Source: Streptococcus downei MFe28 (GTDB taxonomy: Bacteria > Bacillota > Bacilli > Lactobacillales > Streptococcaceae). Taken from it: a stretch of 64,000 nt of DNA. A program made the position numbers and the translations under genes. The stretch is taken from contig NZ_UHFA01000002.1 of the NCBI RefSeq assembly GCF_900459175.1, positions 2,154,956 through 2,218,955 of the forward strand, written 5' to 3'. Under the pieces are notes generated by a model. It saw nothing but the letters and a program-made list of their open reading frames with translations. It was not told where the DNA came from and made no database searches. Each line of letters opens with the position of its first letter. Positions within the stretch are counted from its first letter, which is position 1. Shown here piece by piece: positions 16,727 through 26,030 of the stretch.

Positions 16727-17200
16727 ATGAAACTATCATCTGGTTGGGAACAATCTGTTTATGTTTTGCTAATACTTTCACAATTACCTGATAAGCAGAC
16801 AATGAATTCCCAATTGCTAAGCGAAAGGTTAGGAACATCCCACTCATACTTAAAAAAAATCATAAAACTGCTAGTTAATGAAGGATTAATTACTTCGGTT
16901 CCAGGAAAATTTGGTGGATTTTCTTTAGCGAAGCCATTAAAAGAAATTACTTTTTATGATGTATTTGTAGCAATTGAGGGAAGGGGAAAAATATTTGCTA
17001 GTCAACAATTATTGAAAAAATTCCTAGGTGAAAATGAAGGTAAAAAAGCTCAAAAATGTGCGGTTACAGACTCGCTTGATGCAATTGAGGATACATTGGT
17101 TACGACACTTTCTTCAATTACTCTAGCTCAGGTCTTCGACCAAATAAGCTCAAATTATAGCTTGGCAGAATTAAGAGATTGGGTGAAAATAAATGCCTAA
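16727..17200 (+). CDS. Rrf2-family transcriptional regulator
   Basis: DNA-binding protein with an N-terminal winged helix (WEQSVYVLLILSQLPDK, then SQLLSERLGTSHSYLKKIIKLLVNEGLI, then GKFGGFSLAKP) and a dimerisation helix. ATG at 16727 is chosen because GGAGG lies 11 nt upstream; an upstream TTG gives six extra residues. Rrf2 proteins sense Fe-S, nitric oxide, cysteine or electrophiles. This one lacks the three-Cys cluster of iron-sulfur types and has only one Cys (KAQKCAVT), which fits thiol-based sensing as in HypR or CymR-like members. It probably controls the divergent operon. Confidence 0.85.
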   Translation: MKLSSGWEQSVYVLLILSQLPDKQTMNSQLLSERLGTSHSYLKKIIKLLVNEGLITSVPGKFGGFSLAKPLKEITFYDVFVAIEGRGKIFASQQLLKKFLGENEGKKAQKCAVTDSLDAIEDTLVTTLSSITLAQVFDQISSNYSLAELRDWVKINA

Positions 17201-17210
17201 CATAAGTAAT

Positions 17211-17361
17211 ATAGCGGTTTGATTTAGGAATCGGATTAGGCAAGCTTCAAAACAGTCTAGCAGACTGTTTGAGGCTGGGGATAGAGAAAACTCTGCCTTC
17301 TACTCGGTTCATCAAGACGCGTTAACGATGGCCTAACCTAAATTCCAATTGCTATATCTTC
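17211..17361. repeat. BOX-like/MITE element with terminal inverted repeats
   Basis: Outer arms ATATAGC...GATTTAGGAATC...GGATTAGGC (17212-17243) and GCCTAACCTAAATTCC...GCTATAT (17330-17357) are complementary. Inside is CAAAACAGTC/GACTGTTTG followed by AGGCTGGGGATAGAG, similar to the boxB part of pneumococcal BOX. The ends differ from the other BOX-like copies in this window. Confidence 0.55.
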
Positions 17362-17555
17362 CAATTATCTTTTCTCTATTTGCCCAAAAATTGATTCATA
17401 TTTGTGGGAATATTTCCAATTCCGTCCATTGCATTTACTTATATATTCTTACAAAAGAACAACAGGGTCAGCGAGCTTCTATATCTTCAATTAAAGAGTT
17501 ACCTTAAAAATTATTTTTGTAAAGTAATATTAAAACCTTAGTCTTTTTCAAAGCC

Positions 17556-17640
17556 CTCAGCGAAGCCAATGCCTCTTATAGGGATGCTGTGGCTGCCTAT
17601 AACAAGTTCGAAGGTACAATTAAGAAGTCAATTCATTGAG
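17556..17640 (+). pseudogene. Short coding remnant
   Basis: A 28-codon stretch reading ALSEANASYRDAVAAYNKF then EGTIKKSIH and stop has the Ala-rich helical character of streptococcal surface proteins but no start or partner. It may be a deletion remnant or chance. Otherwise 17362-17666 is without recognised features. Confidence 0.3.
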
Positions 17641-17666
17641 AGATGTCTCTTGATTAATAAAGAAGC

Positions 17667-17711
17667 AAATCAAAACCACCAGCTCAAGTTTCGAACTGGT
17701 GGTTTTGATTT
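17667..17711. terminator. Bidirectional terminator
   Basis: Perfect 16-bp arms: AAATCAAAACCACCAG (17667-17682) and CTGGTGGTTTTGATTT (17696-17711). A/T-rich ends serve both strands; the clpP gene ends about 100 bp away. Confidence 0.8.
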
Positions 17712-17817
17712 AATTGATCTCGGGTTAAAAGCCTAGTGAAAAAGTTAAAGGTCCTAGAAAATCAGAATTTTCTGCCCCTTTCCCATTTTCATATGACTTT
17801 TTAACGCTCTTAGCATT

Positions 17818-18408
17818 TTACTTTAATTCATTATTTTCCATGATTTCATCAATGAAGCCATAATCCAAGGTTTCTTTGGCGGTCATCCAGTTGTCGCGTT
17901 CGGCATCGGCGTGAATCTTCTTGAGAGTTTGGCCTGAATTGTCAGCCAAGATTTTTTCAAGGGTTTCCCGAGTTTGCAGTAGGTGTTCAGCCGCAATAGC
18001 CATATCGGATTGCTGGGTTCCACCGCCAGTACCACCCATTGGTTGGTGGATCATATATTCAGCATGAGGCAACATAAAGCGTTTGCCCTTGGCACCGCTG
18101 GAAGCGATGATGGTTCCCATGGAAGCAGCCATCCCCATAACAATAGTTTGCACATCGGATTTAATGAAATTCATGGTGTCTACAATGGCCAAACCGGCTG
18201 AGACAGACCCACCTGGGGTATTGACATAAAGATAAATATCCTTGCTACTATCTTGGGCATCCAAGAAGAGCAACTGGGCAATGATGGAGTTGGCCATATT
18301 GTCTTCGACTGGCCCTGTCAACATGACAATCCGGTCTTTTAAAAGACGAGAATAAATATCGTAGGAGCGTTCTCCACGGCTGGTTTGTTCAATAACTACT
18401 GGAATCAT
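17818..18408 (-). CDS. clpP: ATP-dependent Clp protease proteolytic subunit
   Basis: Serine peptidase that forms a 14-mer and degrades proteins fed by ClpC, ClpE or ClpX. Catalytic triad: Ser in GMAASMGT (about 96), His in [10 protein letters not shown] (about 121) and Asp in DAERDNWM (about 172). Length 196 aa and the N-terminal [28 protein letters not shown] are typical. Own promoter with a CtsR box; SD GGAGAA. Confidence 0.97.
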   Translation of the reverse strand: MIPVVIEQTSRGERSYDIYSRLLKDRIVMLTGPVEDNMANSIIAQLLFLDAQDSSKDIYLYVNTPGGSVSAGLAIVDTMNFIKSDVQTIVMGMAASMGTIIASSGAKGKRFMLPHAEYMIHQPMGGTGGGTQQSDMAIAAEHLLQTRETLEKILADNSGQTLKKIHADAERDNWMTAKETLDYGFIDEIMENNELK

Positions 18409-18491
18409 AAAAATTCTCCGTTTCTTAACTTAAATCTGGACAGAAGACCAATCTATTGATTAGAGATTGGTCGCTCTATCACCGTGTCACC

Positions 18492-18521
18492 ATTATAGCG
18501 ATTTGGTCAAAAAAGGTCAAA
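18492..18521 (-). promoter_or_regulatory. clpP promoter with CtsR box
   Basis: The heptad pair GGTCAAA-AAA-GGTCAAA (18505-18521) exactly matches the CtsR operator. On the minus strand TTGACC (18515-18520), a 17-bp spacer and TATAAT (18492-18497) form the promoter, so CtsR binding would block the -35 and spacer. Heat or protein stress should induce clpP. Confidence 0.9.
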
Positions 18522-18540
18522 TAAAAAACTTAGGCTAAGA

Positions 18541-18571
18541 AAAAGAAGCTACCTTCTGAGGGAACTTCTTG
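18541..18571 (-). terminator. Terminator of upp
   Basis: AAGAAGCTACC (18544-18554) and GGGAACTTCTT (18561-18571) form a stem with two mismatches; an A-run on the plus strand gives the minus-strand T-run. Confidence 0.6.
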
Positions 18572-18581
18572 CTTTATCAAC

Positions 18582-19211
18582 TTATTTTGTTCCAAAGAGA
18601 CGATCGCCCGCATCTCCCAAGCCAGGGACAATATAGCCATTTTCGTTGAGCTTTTCATCAAGAGCTGCGGTGTAGATGTCGATATCTGGGTGAGCTTCCT
18701 GCAAGGCCTTCACCCCTTCGGGAGCAGCGACTAGGCAGACAAATTTAATGTTAGCTGCCCCGCGCTTCTTCAAGGAATCAACGCCTAAGATTGCTGAGCC
18801 ACCTGTCGCCAACATAGGGTCAACTAGGAAGATTTGCCTTTGGTCAATATCTTCTGGCAATTTAACCAGATATTCAACAGGTTGCAGGGTCTCTTCATCG
18901 CGATACATTCCGATATGGCCAACCTTAGCTGCAGGGACCAAGCTAACCAAGCCATCAACCATCCCAATTCCAGCCCGCAAAATAGGGACAATGGCCAATT
19001 TCTTACCAGCCAACTGCTTTTGAGTCGTCTTGGTGATGGGGGTCTGGATTTCGATATCTTCTAAGGGGAGGTCTCGAGAAACTTCGTAGCCCATCAACAT
19101 GGCAATTTCATTGACCAATTCGCGAAAGACCTTGGTTGAGGTATCCTCACGACGCAAGATTGATAATTTGTGCTGAATCAGTGGATGTGAAATAACTTGA
19201 AATTTTCCCAT
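18582..19211 (-). CDS. upp: Uracil phosphoribosyltransferase
   Basis: Salvage enzyme making UMP from uracil and PRPP. PRPP site [13 protein letters not shown], and [12 protein letters not shown] and the C-terminal [14 protein letters not shown] are diagnostic. The start ATG at 19211 ([15 protein letters not shown]) gives the usual 209 aa; the frame extends upstream but the promoter -10 at 19261-19266 and family length favour this start, even though the SD is weak (AGCGGA). Confidence 0.95.
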   Translation of the reverse strand: MGKFQVISHPLIQHKLSILRREDTSTKVFRELVNEIAMLMGYEVSRDLPLEDIEIQTPITKTTQKQLAGKKLAIVPILRAGIGMVDGLVSLVPAAKVGHIGMYRDEETLQPVEYLVKLPEDIDQRQIFLVDPMLATGGSAILGVDSLKKRGAANIKFVCLVAAPEGVKALQEAHPDIDIYTAALDEKLNENGYIVPGLGDAGDRLFGTK

Positions 19212-19260
19212 AATGTGTCCGCTTCTGTGAAGCTTTCCACCTTTCTTCTTGTTTTCCTTT

Positions 19261-19269
19261 ATTATAGCA
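19261..19269 (-). promoter_or_regulatory. Extended -10 promoter of upp
   Basis: TGCTATAAT on the minus strand; transcription would start about 43 nt before the upp ATG. Confidence 0.55.
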
Positions 19270-19323
19270 AAACATCCCATAATTAGCAGGAAAATTCAGG
19301 AAATAAGCCAGCTGAGGAGCTTT

Positions 19324-20478
19324 TTAGAAAACCTGACTCAGGCGGTCTAGAGCCTCTTTTAGGGTAGCCTGTGGCGTTGCGACATTTAAGCGAGCATGAC
19401 CAAGACCCTCTTTCCCGAAGGTGGAGCCGACATTGAGAATCAACTTGGCTTCCTCCTTGATTTTGCGGTGAAGTTCTTCATCATCCAAGCTATAGGCTGA
19501 AAAGTCCAGCCAGACCAGATAGGTTCCTTCTGGCTTCATGACCTTTATTTGAGTCTCCCTTGTCAGGCGCTCAACCACCAGATTGATATTTTCTTCCAAA
19601 ACTTTCTTGAGTTCCGTTAACCAAGAGCGACCGTAGCGAAAGGCAGTTTCGGTGGTCACCAGTCCAATGGTTGGAACCTCGTGCTGATTATTGCCCAGCT
19701 GCCGTTTTTTGAAAATGGCTCTCAGTTCAGGATTTTCAATGATGGCAAAACTATTCTTAGTCCCTGCTACATTAAAGGTCTTGGTGGCACTACCTAGAAT
19801 TAGGGTGAAATCCTTGAAGTCACCTAAGGTGTTGAGAGAATGATGCTTGTTCCCAAAGAGGGCCAGGTCTTGGTGAATCTCATCAGAAACCAGAATAACA
19901 TTATGCTTACGGCAAAGCTCTGCCACCTTAACCAATTCTTCTGGACTCCAGACCCGGCCACCTGGATTGTGAGGACTACAAAAGACATAGACCTTGACTT
20001 GGTTTTCAACAAGGTCCTTTTCCAATTGCTCAAATTCTAATTCAAAACGTCCATTTTTCTCGACTAAGGAGTTTTCAACTAACTGGCGATTATTGAGCTT
20101 GACCGAGCGAGCGAAAGGCGGATAGACTGGGGTATTGATGAGGACCGCCTCGCCTTCCTTACTGAAGGCCTGAATGGCCACCGAAATAGCTGGTACCACG
20201 CCTTCAATCAGAACCAGAGCTTCCTTCTCAAATCCATAGCCATGCTCCTCTTTTTCCCAGGTCTGGATGGACTCTAGGACTTGGTCAGAAAAATAAGGGT
20301 AACCGTAGTCGCCACGCTGGGCATAGGCCTCTACAGCTGCCTTCATTTTAGGAAAAGGCAGGAAATCCATATCGGCTACCCAAAGAGGTAGCAGGTCCCG
20401 ATTGGCCTCTACTTCTTTCCATTTCATTGAGTGGTTCTCTAGGCGGTCGGGTAGGGTGTTAAAATCAAAATCTATCAT
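19324..20478 (-). CDS. patB: MalY/PatB-type cystathionine beta-lyase
   Basis: PLP-dependent C-S lyase of the aminotransferase fold. N-terminal PLWVADMDFLPFPKMKAAVEA is the family hallmark; PHNPGGRVW, VSDEIHQDL and GSATKTFNVAG (PLP lysine) are present. It breaks cystathionine or cysteine, giving homocysteine, pyruvate, ammonia or H2S. Length 384 aa is normal. It lies upstream of upp without an obvious shared operon and near a second sulfur amino-acid lyase. Confidence 0.9.
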   Translation of the reverse strand: MIDFDFNTLPDRLENHSMKWKEVEANRDLLPLWVADMDFLPFPKMKAAVEAYAQRGDYGYPYFSDQVLESIQTWEKEEHGYGFEKEALVLIEGVVPAISVAIQAFSKEGEAVLINTPVYPPFARSVKLNNRQLVENSLVEKNGRFELEFEQLEKDLVENQVKVYVFCSPHNPGGRVWSPEELVKVAELCRKHNVILVSDEIHQDLALFGNKHHSLNTLGDFKDFTLILGSATKTFNVAGTKNSFAIIENPELRAIFKKRQLGNNQHEVPTIGLVTTETAFRYGRSWLTELKKVLEENINLVVERLTRETQIKVMKPEGTYLVWLDFSAYSLDDEELHRKIKEEAKLILNVGSTFGKEGLGHARLNVATPQATLKEALDRLSQVF

Positions 20479-20515
20479 CTGTTTCTCCTCACTAGTTGGG
20501 CTGAGGGCCTAATAA

Positions 20516-21085
20516 TACTCAATAAAAATCAATCTAGCCAAGGCAAGGAGCAATGACATCAAGTCACTAAAGTGACTGATGTCGCAGTAGGTGTCTGCTA
20601 TCTTTGCGCCACTTTGTGGCACAGCAGACAGCTAGTCACCCTTGCTGGGGTAGTAAGACAGTCCGGTGGACTGTCTTAGCCGACACTTTAAAATAAAAAG
20701 GTGTGAGGTGACGAAGGTTTTGGCATCTGTCAAAGCCCTTCTGTCTTACTCCCAAACGGCAATCTCCATAGCGATTGCCTAGCTCCCTTACTAACCTCAC
20801 AAAGTTGGTGAAATCGACCAACTTTGCTCCGCATCGCACGAGCTGCAGGTAGCTCAAAAGCTCTAGGAGACCTTTTGAGGTTGGAAATCGGGAAAGCTTT
20901 GCTTTCCTCAGTAAGTACGGCAAAGTGAGTTAACGATGCGACATGGAGTAAAAACTGTCAATATTCCAGTTTTTATGAAATTAGTCAGGGATATAGAAAA
21001 CTACAATCGTAGTTTTCGTAGTCACTCTAATGAGAAATCATAGAGTGACTTTATCCGTGGGATATTTTTGATTTTTGAAGAGTAT
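20516..21085. repeat. BOX-like element, long form (570 bp)
   Basis: Begins TACTCAATAAAAATC and ends ATTTTTGAAGAGTA, the inverted termini of the pneumococcal BOX family, with TA at both ends. Inside are several hairpin modules, including CTCAAAAG/CTTTTGAG around 20853-20880, AGTACGGCAAAGTGAG (boxA-like end) and a later unit GAAAACTACAATCGTAGTTTTC with GAGTGACTTTATCC. Nothing in it looks like a gene. Confidence 0.8.
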
Positions 21086-21137
21086 AAATCGCTCAAGATT
21101 GAATGTAGGGGGAAGTCATGAGCGAATACTAGTTATA

Positions 21138-22232
21138 TTAGGCCTTAAGGGCTTGGGCCAAATCGGCGATTAAATCTTCCTTATCTTCAATACCAATAGA
21201 CAACCGTAACAAATTATCTGTCAAGCCATAGGAAGCCCTAACATCTGCTGGAATATCAGCATGGGTCTGGGTGGTTGGGTAGGTAATGAGACTTTCCACC
21301 CCTCCCAGGCTTTCCGCAAAGGTGAAGACCTGCAGACTATTGATGATGGTTGGAATTTTGGCTTGGTCCTTGACTTTGAAAGAGATCATGCCACCCTTAC
21401 CCGTATAGAGGACTTCCTTAACGGCAGGCGATTGCTCTAGGTATTGGGCAACAGCTCTTGCGTTCTGTGTTGAAGCTTCCATCCGAAGCTTGAGGGTCTT
21501 AAGCCCCCGCATGAGCATGTAGCTATCAAAGGGCGAAAGGTTGGGGCCAGTCGTATTAAGATTATCGAAGAGCTTATCATAGTAGGCTTGATTGCTGGTG
21601 ATGACAACACCTGCTAAGACATCATTGTGACCAGCTAGGTACTTGGTCGCCGAGTGGACAACGATATCAGCCCCCAGCTCAATGGGATTTTGATAAATAG
21701 GACTGTAGAAGGTATTATCCACAATAACGGCCGCCCCTTTTTGGTGGGCCAACTCAGCGACTGCCTTTATATCAAACTCAATCATAAGGGGATTGGTCGG
21801 CGTTTCAATATAGACAATATCGGTATCATCACCAATAGCTGCCAGCATTTCTTCTTGGGAGTTGGTATAGGTGAAATAAAAGCGCCCCTGTTTTTCTTGG
21901 TCATTAAACCAGCGGAAGGAACCCCCGTAAAGGTCCCTAGCTGCCACAACCTTGGAGCCGACTGGAAAAATTTCCAGAGCTAGGACAACCGCACTCATAC
22001 CAGAGCTAGTCGCGATGGCATAGTCCGCCTTTTCAATGGCTGCCAGCGTTTTTTCTAAGGTTGCCCTAGTTGGATTTTTGGTTCTCGTATAGTCAAAACC
22101 GGTTGACTGACCAAATTCAGGGTGCTGGTAGGTGGTTGAAAAATGCAAGGGGGCAGCCAAGGCCCCCGTTTCCCTGTCTGAATTAATTCCGGCATGAGCC
22201 AATAGTGTGGCCAATTTATAGTCTTGTGTCAT
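21138..22232 (-). CDS. Cystathionine gamma-synthase / beta-lyase family enzyme
   Basis: PLP enzyme of the Cys/Met metabolism family. Motifs: YTRTKNPTRATLEKTLAAIE, ATSSGMSAV, YIETPTNPLM, IVDNTFYSPIYQNP and the PLP lysine in VVHSATKYLAGHND. The reaction (MetB or MetC direction) cannot be told from motifs. ATG at 22232 follows AGGAGG by 7 nt; a TTG just upstream would add one residue. 364 aa is slightly short for the family but complete at both ends. Confidence 0.9.
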   Translation of the reverse strand: MTQDYKLATLLAHAGINSDRETGALAAPLHFSTTYQHPEFGQSTGFDYTRTKNPTRATLEKTLAAIEKADYAIATSSGMSAVVLALEIFPVGSKVVAARDLYGGSFRWFNDQEKQGRFYFTYTNSQEEMLAAIGDDTDIVYIETPTNPLMIEFDIKAVAELAHQKGAAVIVDNTFYSPIYQNPIELGADIVVHSATKYLAGHNDVLAGVVITSNQAYYDKLFDNLNTTGPNLSPFDSYMLMRGLKTLKLRMEASTQNARAVAQYLEQSPAVKEVLYTGKGGMISFKVKDQAKIPTIINSLQVFTFAESLGGVESLITYPTTQTHADIPADVRASYGLTDNLLRLSIGIEDKEDLIADLAQALKA

Positions 22233-22248
22233 CAAAACGCCTCCTTAG

Positions 22249-22316
22249 ACTCTTGAAAATCAAAACCTTCCGTCGGCAAGGCTTCTGGCCTAGACTGGAT
22301 GGATTTTCATTGAGTT
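22249..22316. repeat. Minimal BOX-like relic
   Basis: GACTCTTGAAAATCAAAACC at the left and GGATTTTCATTGAGTT at the right are the termini of the BOX-like family, with only CCGTCGGCAAGG and a short segment between. It lies in the leader of the PLP gene. Confidence 0.55.
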
Positions 22317-22470
22317 TTAACATCTGCCTTTTATTTTAGCACGATTTTGAAGGAAGACAGCCACCCATCCCATACTTAAATTTGATAGACAGATATAAGA
22401 AAAAGTTATAAGAGGAAGACGAAGGAAAGAAAAACAAGCTCTGTTTAAAGGAGTTGCTAGTTCGTTCACC

Positions 22471-24099
22471 TTATTTAATTCCAAACTTCTGTCTCAGGCT
22501 CTCGGCACGACGACCTAGGAGGCCATCAATCTGGCGGGTACGCAGGGCAAAGTAACCATAAACAACCACGCCCAGAGCACCGAGAACGACTACATGGACG
22601 AGACTGGAAACTCGGCCGACAACAGGATAAACTTGACTGAGGCCGAAGTAGCCAAGACCAACGACCAGTCCCATAATAATGGTCATCCAAAGAATAGTTT
22701 TGGCATCCTGTCTGATTTCAGCATGGTCAAAACCAGTCACTTCTTGGATTTTGAAATACATAAGAACGATAGGAATCCAGAGAGCCAGGGCTGTTGCCAC
22801 CAGCGGACCGTATGGGCCAAAGACATAGAGCATGGGTACCTGGAAGACCAGCTTGGCCAAAATTCCCCAGAGGAAATATTGAATAGCCTTGCGATTTTCA
22901 AAAAGGGCCTGGAGCATAGGAGCCATGAGCGAATAGAGGGCTAGGAGGATTGTCTCAGCCATAACAAAGACAAAGAGATAGTGGGCCGTCTTACTTGGCA
23001 GACCGTAGAAGACCACATAGATAGGTTTGGCCAGAATAACCGACCCGACAACCGCTGGCAGGATAAAGAGCCAAAGCATCTGCAGGTTATTGACAACCAC
23101 CTTGCGGAGCTCCTCCCATCTTTTCTTGGTGAAGGACTCGGTAATAACCGGGATGCCGACACCTCCGATTGAGGTGGCTACCGAAATCAAGATCATATTG
23201 ATTTTGCTTGGATTGGCAGACATATAGCTAAAGAGGATATTACGTTCAGTCTGGCTATAGTTGGTGAAAAGGGCTAGGACATTATTGAAGGTTCCTTGGT
23301 CAATCAGCTGCAGGGTTTGGATGGCTGAACCCGTGATGATAAAGGGAATGGCTTCCTTGAAGGTTTCCTTGAGTAGACCCAAGGTATCAATCTTAATATT
23401 TTTGGCTTCCTTGGCAAAAATTTTCTTGAGTAGACCTGCCTTATTGAGGTAGAAAACCAAAACCGTCATGCTGGCAATCATACCGATAAAGGCGGCAAAT
23501 GTTGACTGGCTGACAGCTGTCACATAATCTCCCGAACCCATCTGCATGATGAAGTAGGCGGTCAGAAGCATCCAGATAACCCGAATCAGTTGCTCAAAAA
23601 TCTGGCTCATGGCATAGGGCTTAAAGTCATTGTACCCTTGGAAAATCCCCCGAATAACACTCATGGCGGGGAAGACCAGCACGGCTAGGGACAGGCTATG
23701 GATAACCGGAATCAGCTCTGGCCCAGTCCCCGACACAATGGCAAAAAGTGGTGAGGCCAGATACATGATAATGGCGAAGACCAGACCGACCACGCCCATG
23801 AGCTTGAGGAAGCCCTTAATCAGGTGAATGGAATGGTCTTCCTTATCCATGGCATTGTACTTGGCAATTTGCTTGGCCACGGCAACATTAATACCTGTGG
23901 TTGACAGCAAGAGGAAGTAGGCATAGATATTGTAGCCCATACCGTAGAGGGCATTGGCTTGGTTGCCATACTTCCCCATCCAGGCATACCATGGGATAAT
24001 GTAGAGGGCACCCATGAGGCGACTGAGGGTATTCCCCGTCGTTGCCCAGAAGGTCCCTCGAGCCATTTTTTCATTTTGAGTCAGTTGTTTTTCTGCCAT
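22471..24099 (-). CDS. ytgP: Lipid II flippase, YtgP/MurJ-like (polysaccharide transporter family)
   Basis: Membrane protein of 542 aa with about 14 helices. N-terminus KMARGTFWATTGNTLSRLMGALYIIPW and motifs GIFQGYNDFKPYAMSQIFEQLIRV identify the MOP-superfamily YtgP group, which can replace E. coli MurJ in flipping lipid II. Divergent neighbour of murE, an arrangement shared by streptococci and consistent with peptidoglycan synthesis. Start ATG at 24099. Confidence 0.88.
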   Translation of the reverse strand: MAEKQLTQNEKMARGTFWATTGNTLSRLMGALYIIPWYAWMGKYGNQANALYGMGYNIYAYFLLLSTTGINVAVAKQIAKYNAMDKEDHSIHLIKGFLKLMGVVGLVFAIIMYLASPLFAIVSGTGPELIPVIHSLSLAVLVFPAMSVIRGIFQGYNDFKPYAMSQIFEQLIRVIWMLLTAYFIMQMGSGDYVTAVSQSTFAAFIGMIASMTVLVFYLNKAGLLKKIFAKEAKNIKIDTLGLLKETFKEAIPFIITGSAIQTLQLIDQGTFNNVLALFTNYSQTERNILFSYMSANPSKINMILISVATSIGGVGIPVITESFTKKRWEELRKVVVNNLQMLWLFILPAVVGSVILAKPIYVVFYGLPSKTAHYLFVFVMAETILLALYSLMAPMLQALFENRKAIQYFLWGILAKLVFQVPMLYVFGPYGPLVATALALWIPIVLMYFKIQEVTGFDHAEIRQDAKTILWMTIIMGLVVGLGYFGLSQVYPVVGRVSSLVHVVVLGALGVVVYGYFALRTRQIDGLLGRRAESLRQKFGIK

Positions 24100-24122
24100 A
24101 GATCTCTTTCTTATCTTGGTTA

Positions 24123-24362
24123 ATACTGAGTTAAATTCAAAATTATCAGTCTATATCAGCAAAATAAATCACTTGTTCGGAGTAAATTAAAAGGAGCGAA
24201 CTTAGCCTAGTATTTTCGCCGTAGTGCTTAACGGCTTTGTATCTTGTTAGAATTTACTTCCGTCCGCACTATTTAACGACATGGAATTTCAAAATCGATA
24301 GTATTTTGAAACTTGCTACGTTAGAAAATATCAAAATAAAATTTGGCTATTTACTGAGTATA
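24123..24362. repeat. Short copy of repeat family 2 (MITE-like)
   Basis: Ends are imperfect inverted repeats starting ATACTGAGTTAAATTCAAAA and ending TTTACTGAGTAT. Internal blocks (TTTTCGCCGTAGTG, CTTCCGTCCGCACTA, CAAAATCGAT, GTTAGAAAATATCAAAATAA) match the 5310-5830 copy in inverted order. It occupies most of the gap between ytgP and murE. Confidence 0.65.
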
Positions 24363-24397
24363 AACTAGCCTTACTATTATAAACTTTTGCCTGTGAC

Positions 24398-24426
24398 TTG
24401 TAAAACGGGAACTTTCCGTCTAAAAT
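24398..24426 (+). promoter_or_regulatory. murE promoter immediately before the start codon
   Basis: TTGTAA (24398-24403), 17-bp spacer, TAAAAT (24421-24426), then 7 nt to ATG at 24434. No SD is visible, so the mRNA is probably leaderless or nearly so. Confidence 0.6.
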
Positions 24427-24433
24427 AGTAGTC

Positions 24434-25885
24434 ATGATAAAGATTGAGCAAGTGCTTGATATCCTCAAGCAAGATAAGAATTTTCGAGACATTGCCTATC
24501 AGGGCGATTATGCTTACAACTGGAGCGGAGTCACCTTTGACCATCTCAGCTATGACAGTCGTCATGTCACTCCTAGCAGCCTCTTTTTTGCCAAGGGAGC
24601 TGTCTTTAAGAAGGAATTTTTGCAAGGGGCTGTTGAAAAAGGCTTGGCCTTCTATATTGCCGAAAAGGATTATGAGGTTGGCATTCCAGCTATTTTGGTC
24701 AATGACATTAAACAGGCCATGAGTCTGATTGCCATGGCCTTCTATGACAACCCCCAAGACAAGCTAAAAATTCTAGCCTTTACTGGAACCAAGGGCAAGA
24801 CCACGGCTGCTTACTTCGCCTACAATATTTTCAAGCAGAGCCAGAAGCCAGCCATGCTCTCAACCATGAATACCACCCTGGATGGGGAGACCTTTTTTAA
24901 ATCTCAGCTGACCACACCCGAGAGTTTGGATCTTTTTGAGATGATGGCCCAGGCCGTTGAGAATGGTCGTAGTCATCTGATTATGGAAGTTTCCAGTCAG
25001 GCCTTTTTGGTCAAACGCGTTTATGGCCTGACCTTTGATGTCGGCGTCTTTCTCAATATTAGCCCCGACCACATCGGACCAATTGAGCATCCGACCTTTG
25101 AGGACTATTTCTACCACAAGCGTTTACTAATGGAGAATAGTCGAGCAGTCGTTGTCAATAGTGGTATGGACCATTTTGCCATCCTGCGTGACCAGGTAGC
25201 TTCAATCCCTCATGATTTTTACGGAGAACTTTCTGACAACCAGATTAAAAATAGCCGAGCGTTTGACTTTGACTTGACCGGTAAACTGGCAGGCCACTAC
25301 GACATCCAACTCATCGGTGATTTCAATCAGGAAAATGCCTTGGCCGCTGGCTTAGCCTGCCTGCGTCTAGGAGCCAGCCCAGCCGATATCCAAAGGGGGA
25401 TTGCGGAAACGACCGTCCCAGGTCGCATGGAGGTTTTGACTCAGACCAATGGGGCCAAGGTCTTCGTTGATTATGCCCATAATGGAGATAGCCTTAAAAA
25501 ACTCTTATCTGTTGTTGCCCAGCACCAAAGTGGGAAAAATATTCTTATCTTGGGTGCTCCCGGAAACAAAGGTGAAAGTCGACGGGCCGATTTCGGGGCT
25601 GTCATCAATCACCATCCTGACCTAGAGGTCATCCTATCAGCCGACGACCCAAACAAGGAAGACCCCCAAGTCATCTGTCAGGAAATTGCCAGCCACATTA
25701 AGCGGCCCGTTGAGATTATTGTTGACCGCGAAAAGGCTATTAAAACGGCTCTGCAGCTGACCCAAACAGCCCAGGATGCCGTCATCATCGCTGGTAAGGG
25801 AGCGGATGCCTTCCAAATTGTTGATGGCAAACGGGCGTCCTATGCTGGCGACCTGGCTATCGCCAAAAAGTACTTAAATTCTTAA
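24434..25885 (+). CDS. murE: UDP-MurNAc-L-Ala-D-Glu : L-lysine ligase
   Basis: Cytoplasmic Mur ligase that adds the third residue of the peptidoglycan stem. ATP loop GTKGKTT (118-124), MEVSSQAF and PGRMEVL are typical. The amino-acid selecting motif reads DDPNKEDP near residue 403, as in lysine-type enzymes, not DNPR of diaminopimelate types. Length 483 aa is normal. Divergent from the flippase gene. The lack of an SD is the unusual point. Confidence 0.93.
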   Translation: MIKIEQVLDILKQDKNFRDIAYQGDYAYNWSGVTFDHLSYDSRHVTPSSLFFAKGAVFKKEFLQGAVEKGLAFYIAEKDYEVGIPAILVNDIKQAMSLIAMAFYDNPQDKLKILAFTGTKGKTTAAYFAYNIFKQSQKPAMLSTMNTTLDGETFFKSQLTTPESLDLFEMMAQAVENGRSHLIMEVSSQAFLVKRVYGLTFDVGVFLNISPDHIGPIEHPTFEDYFYHKRLLMENSRAVVVNSGMDHFAILRDQVASIPHDFYGELSDNQIKNSRAFDFDLTGKLAGHYDIQLIGDFNQENALAAGLACLRLGASPADIQRGIAETTVPGRMEVLTQTNGAKVFVDYAHNGDSLKKLLSVVAQHQSGKNILILGAPGNKGESRRADFGAVINHHPDLEVILSADDPNKEDPQVICQEIASHIKRPVEIIVDREKAIKTALQLTQTAQDAVIIAGKGADAFQIVDGKRASYAGDLAIAKKYLNS

Positions 25886-25887
25886 AC

Positions 25888-25957
25888 AATTATTTTTATT
25901 TAGCGGGCTAAATAAAAATAATTACAAGTAGCCAAATCCCTTGGGGGACTTGGCTTT
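25888..25957 (+). terminator. murE terminator region with two hairpins
   Basis: First, 17-bp AT-rich arms 25888-25904 and 25907-25923 form an almost loop-free palindrome. Second, AGCCAAATCCC with GGGGACTTGGCT (25930-25954) is followed by TTTT. The second looks like the true terminator. Confidence 0.7.
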
Positions 25958-26009
25958 TACTTTATTCAAAAATTGTCTAAAAACGATTCCAAATTTAAAA
26001 TTCCTATGC

Positions 26010-26015
26010 TATAAT
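26010..26015 (+). promoter_or_regulatory. -10 of the siderophore transporter promoter
   Basis: TATAAT preceded by ATGC; the -35 (TTCCAA, 17 bp upstream) is weak. The predicted leader is about 130 nt. Confidence 0.5.
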
Positions 26016-26030
26016 GTGGAAGAATTTTCA

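Noticed and set aside
20636..20923. 95-codon minus-strand frame
   Set aside because: Entirely inside the BOX-like repeat; no SD or family resemblance.
24444..24722. Alternative plus-strand frame over murE
   Set aside because: Shadow of murE in another frame; murE motifs are unmistakable.
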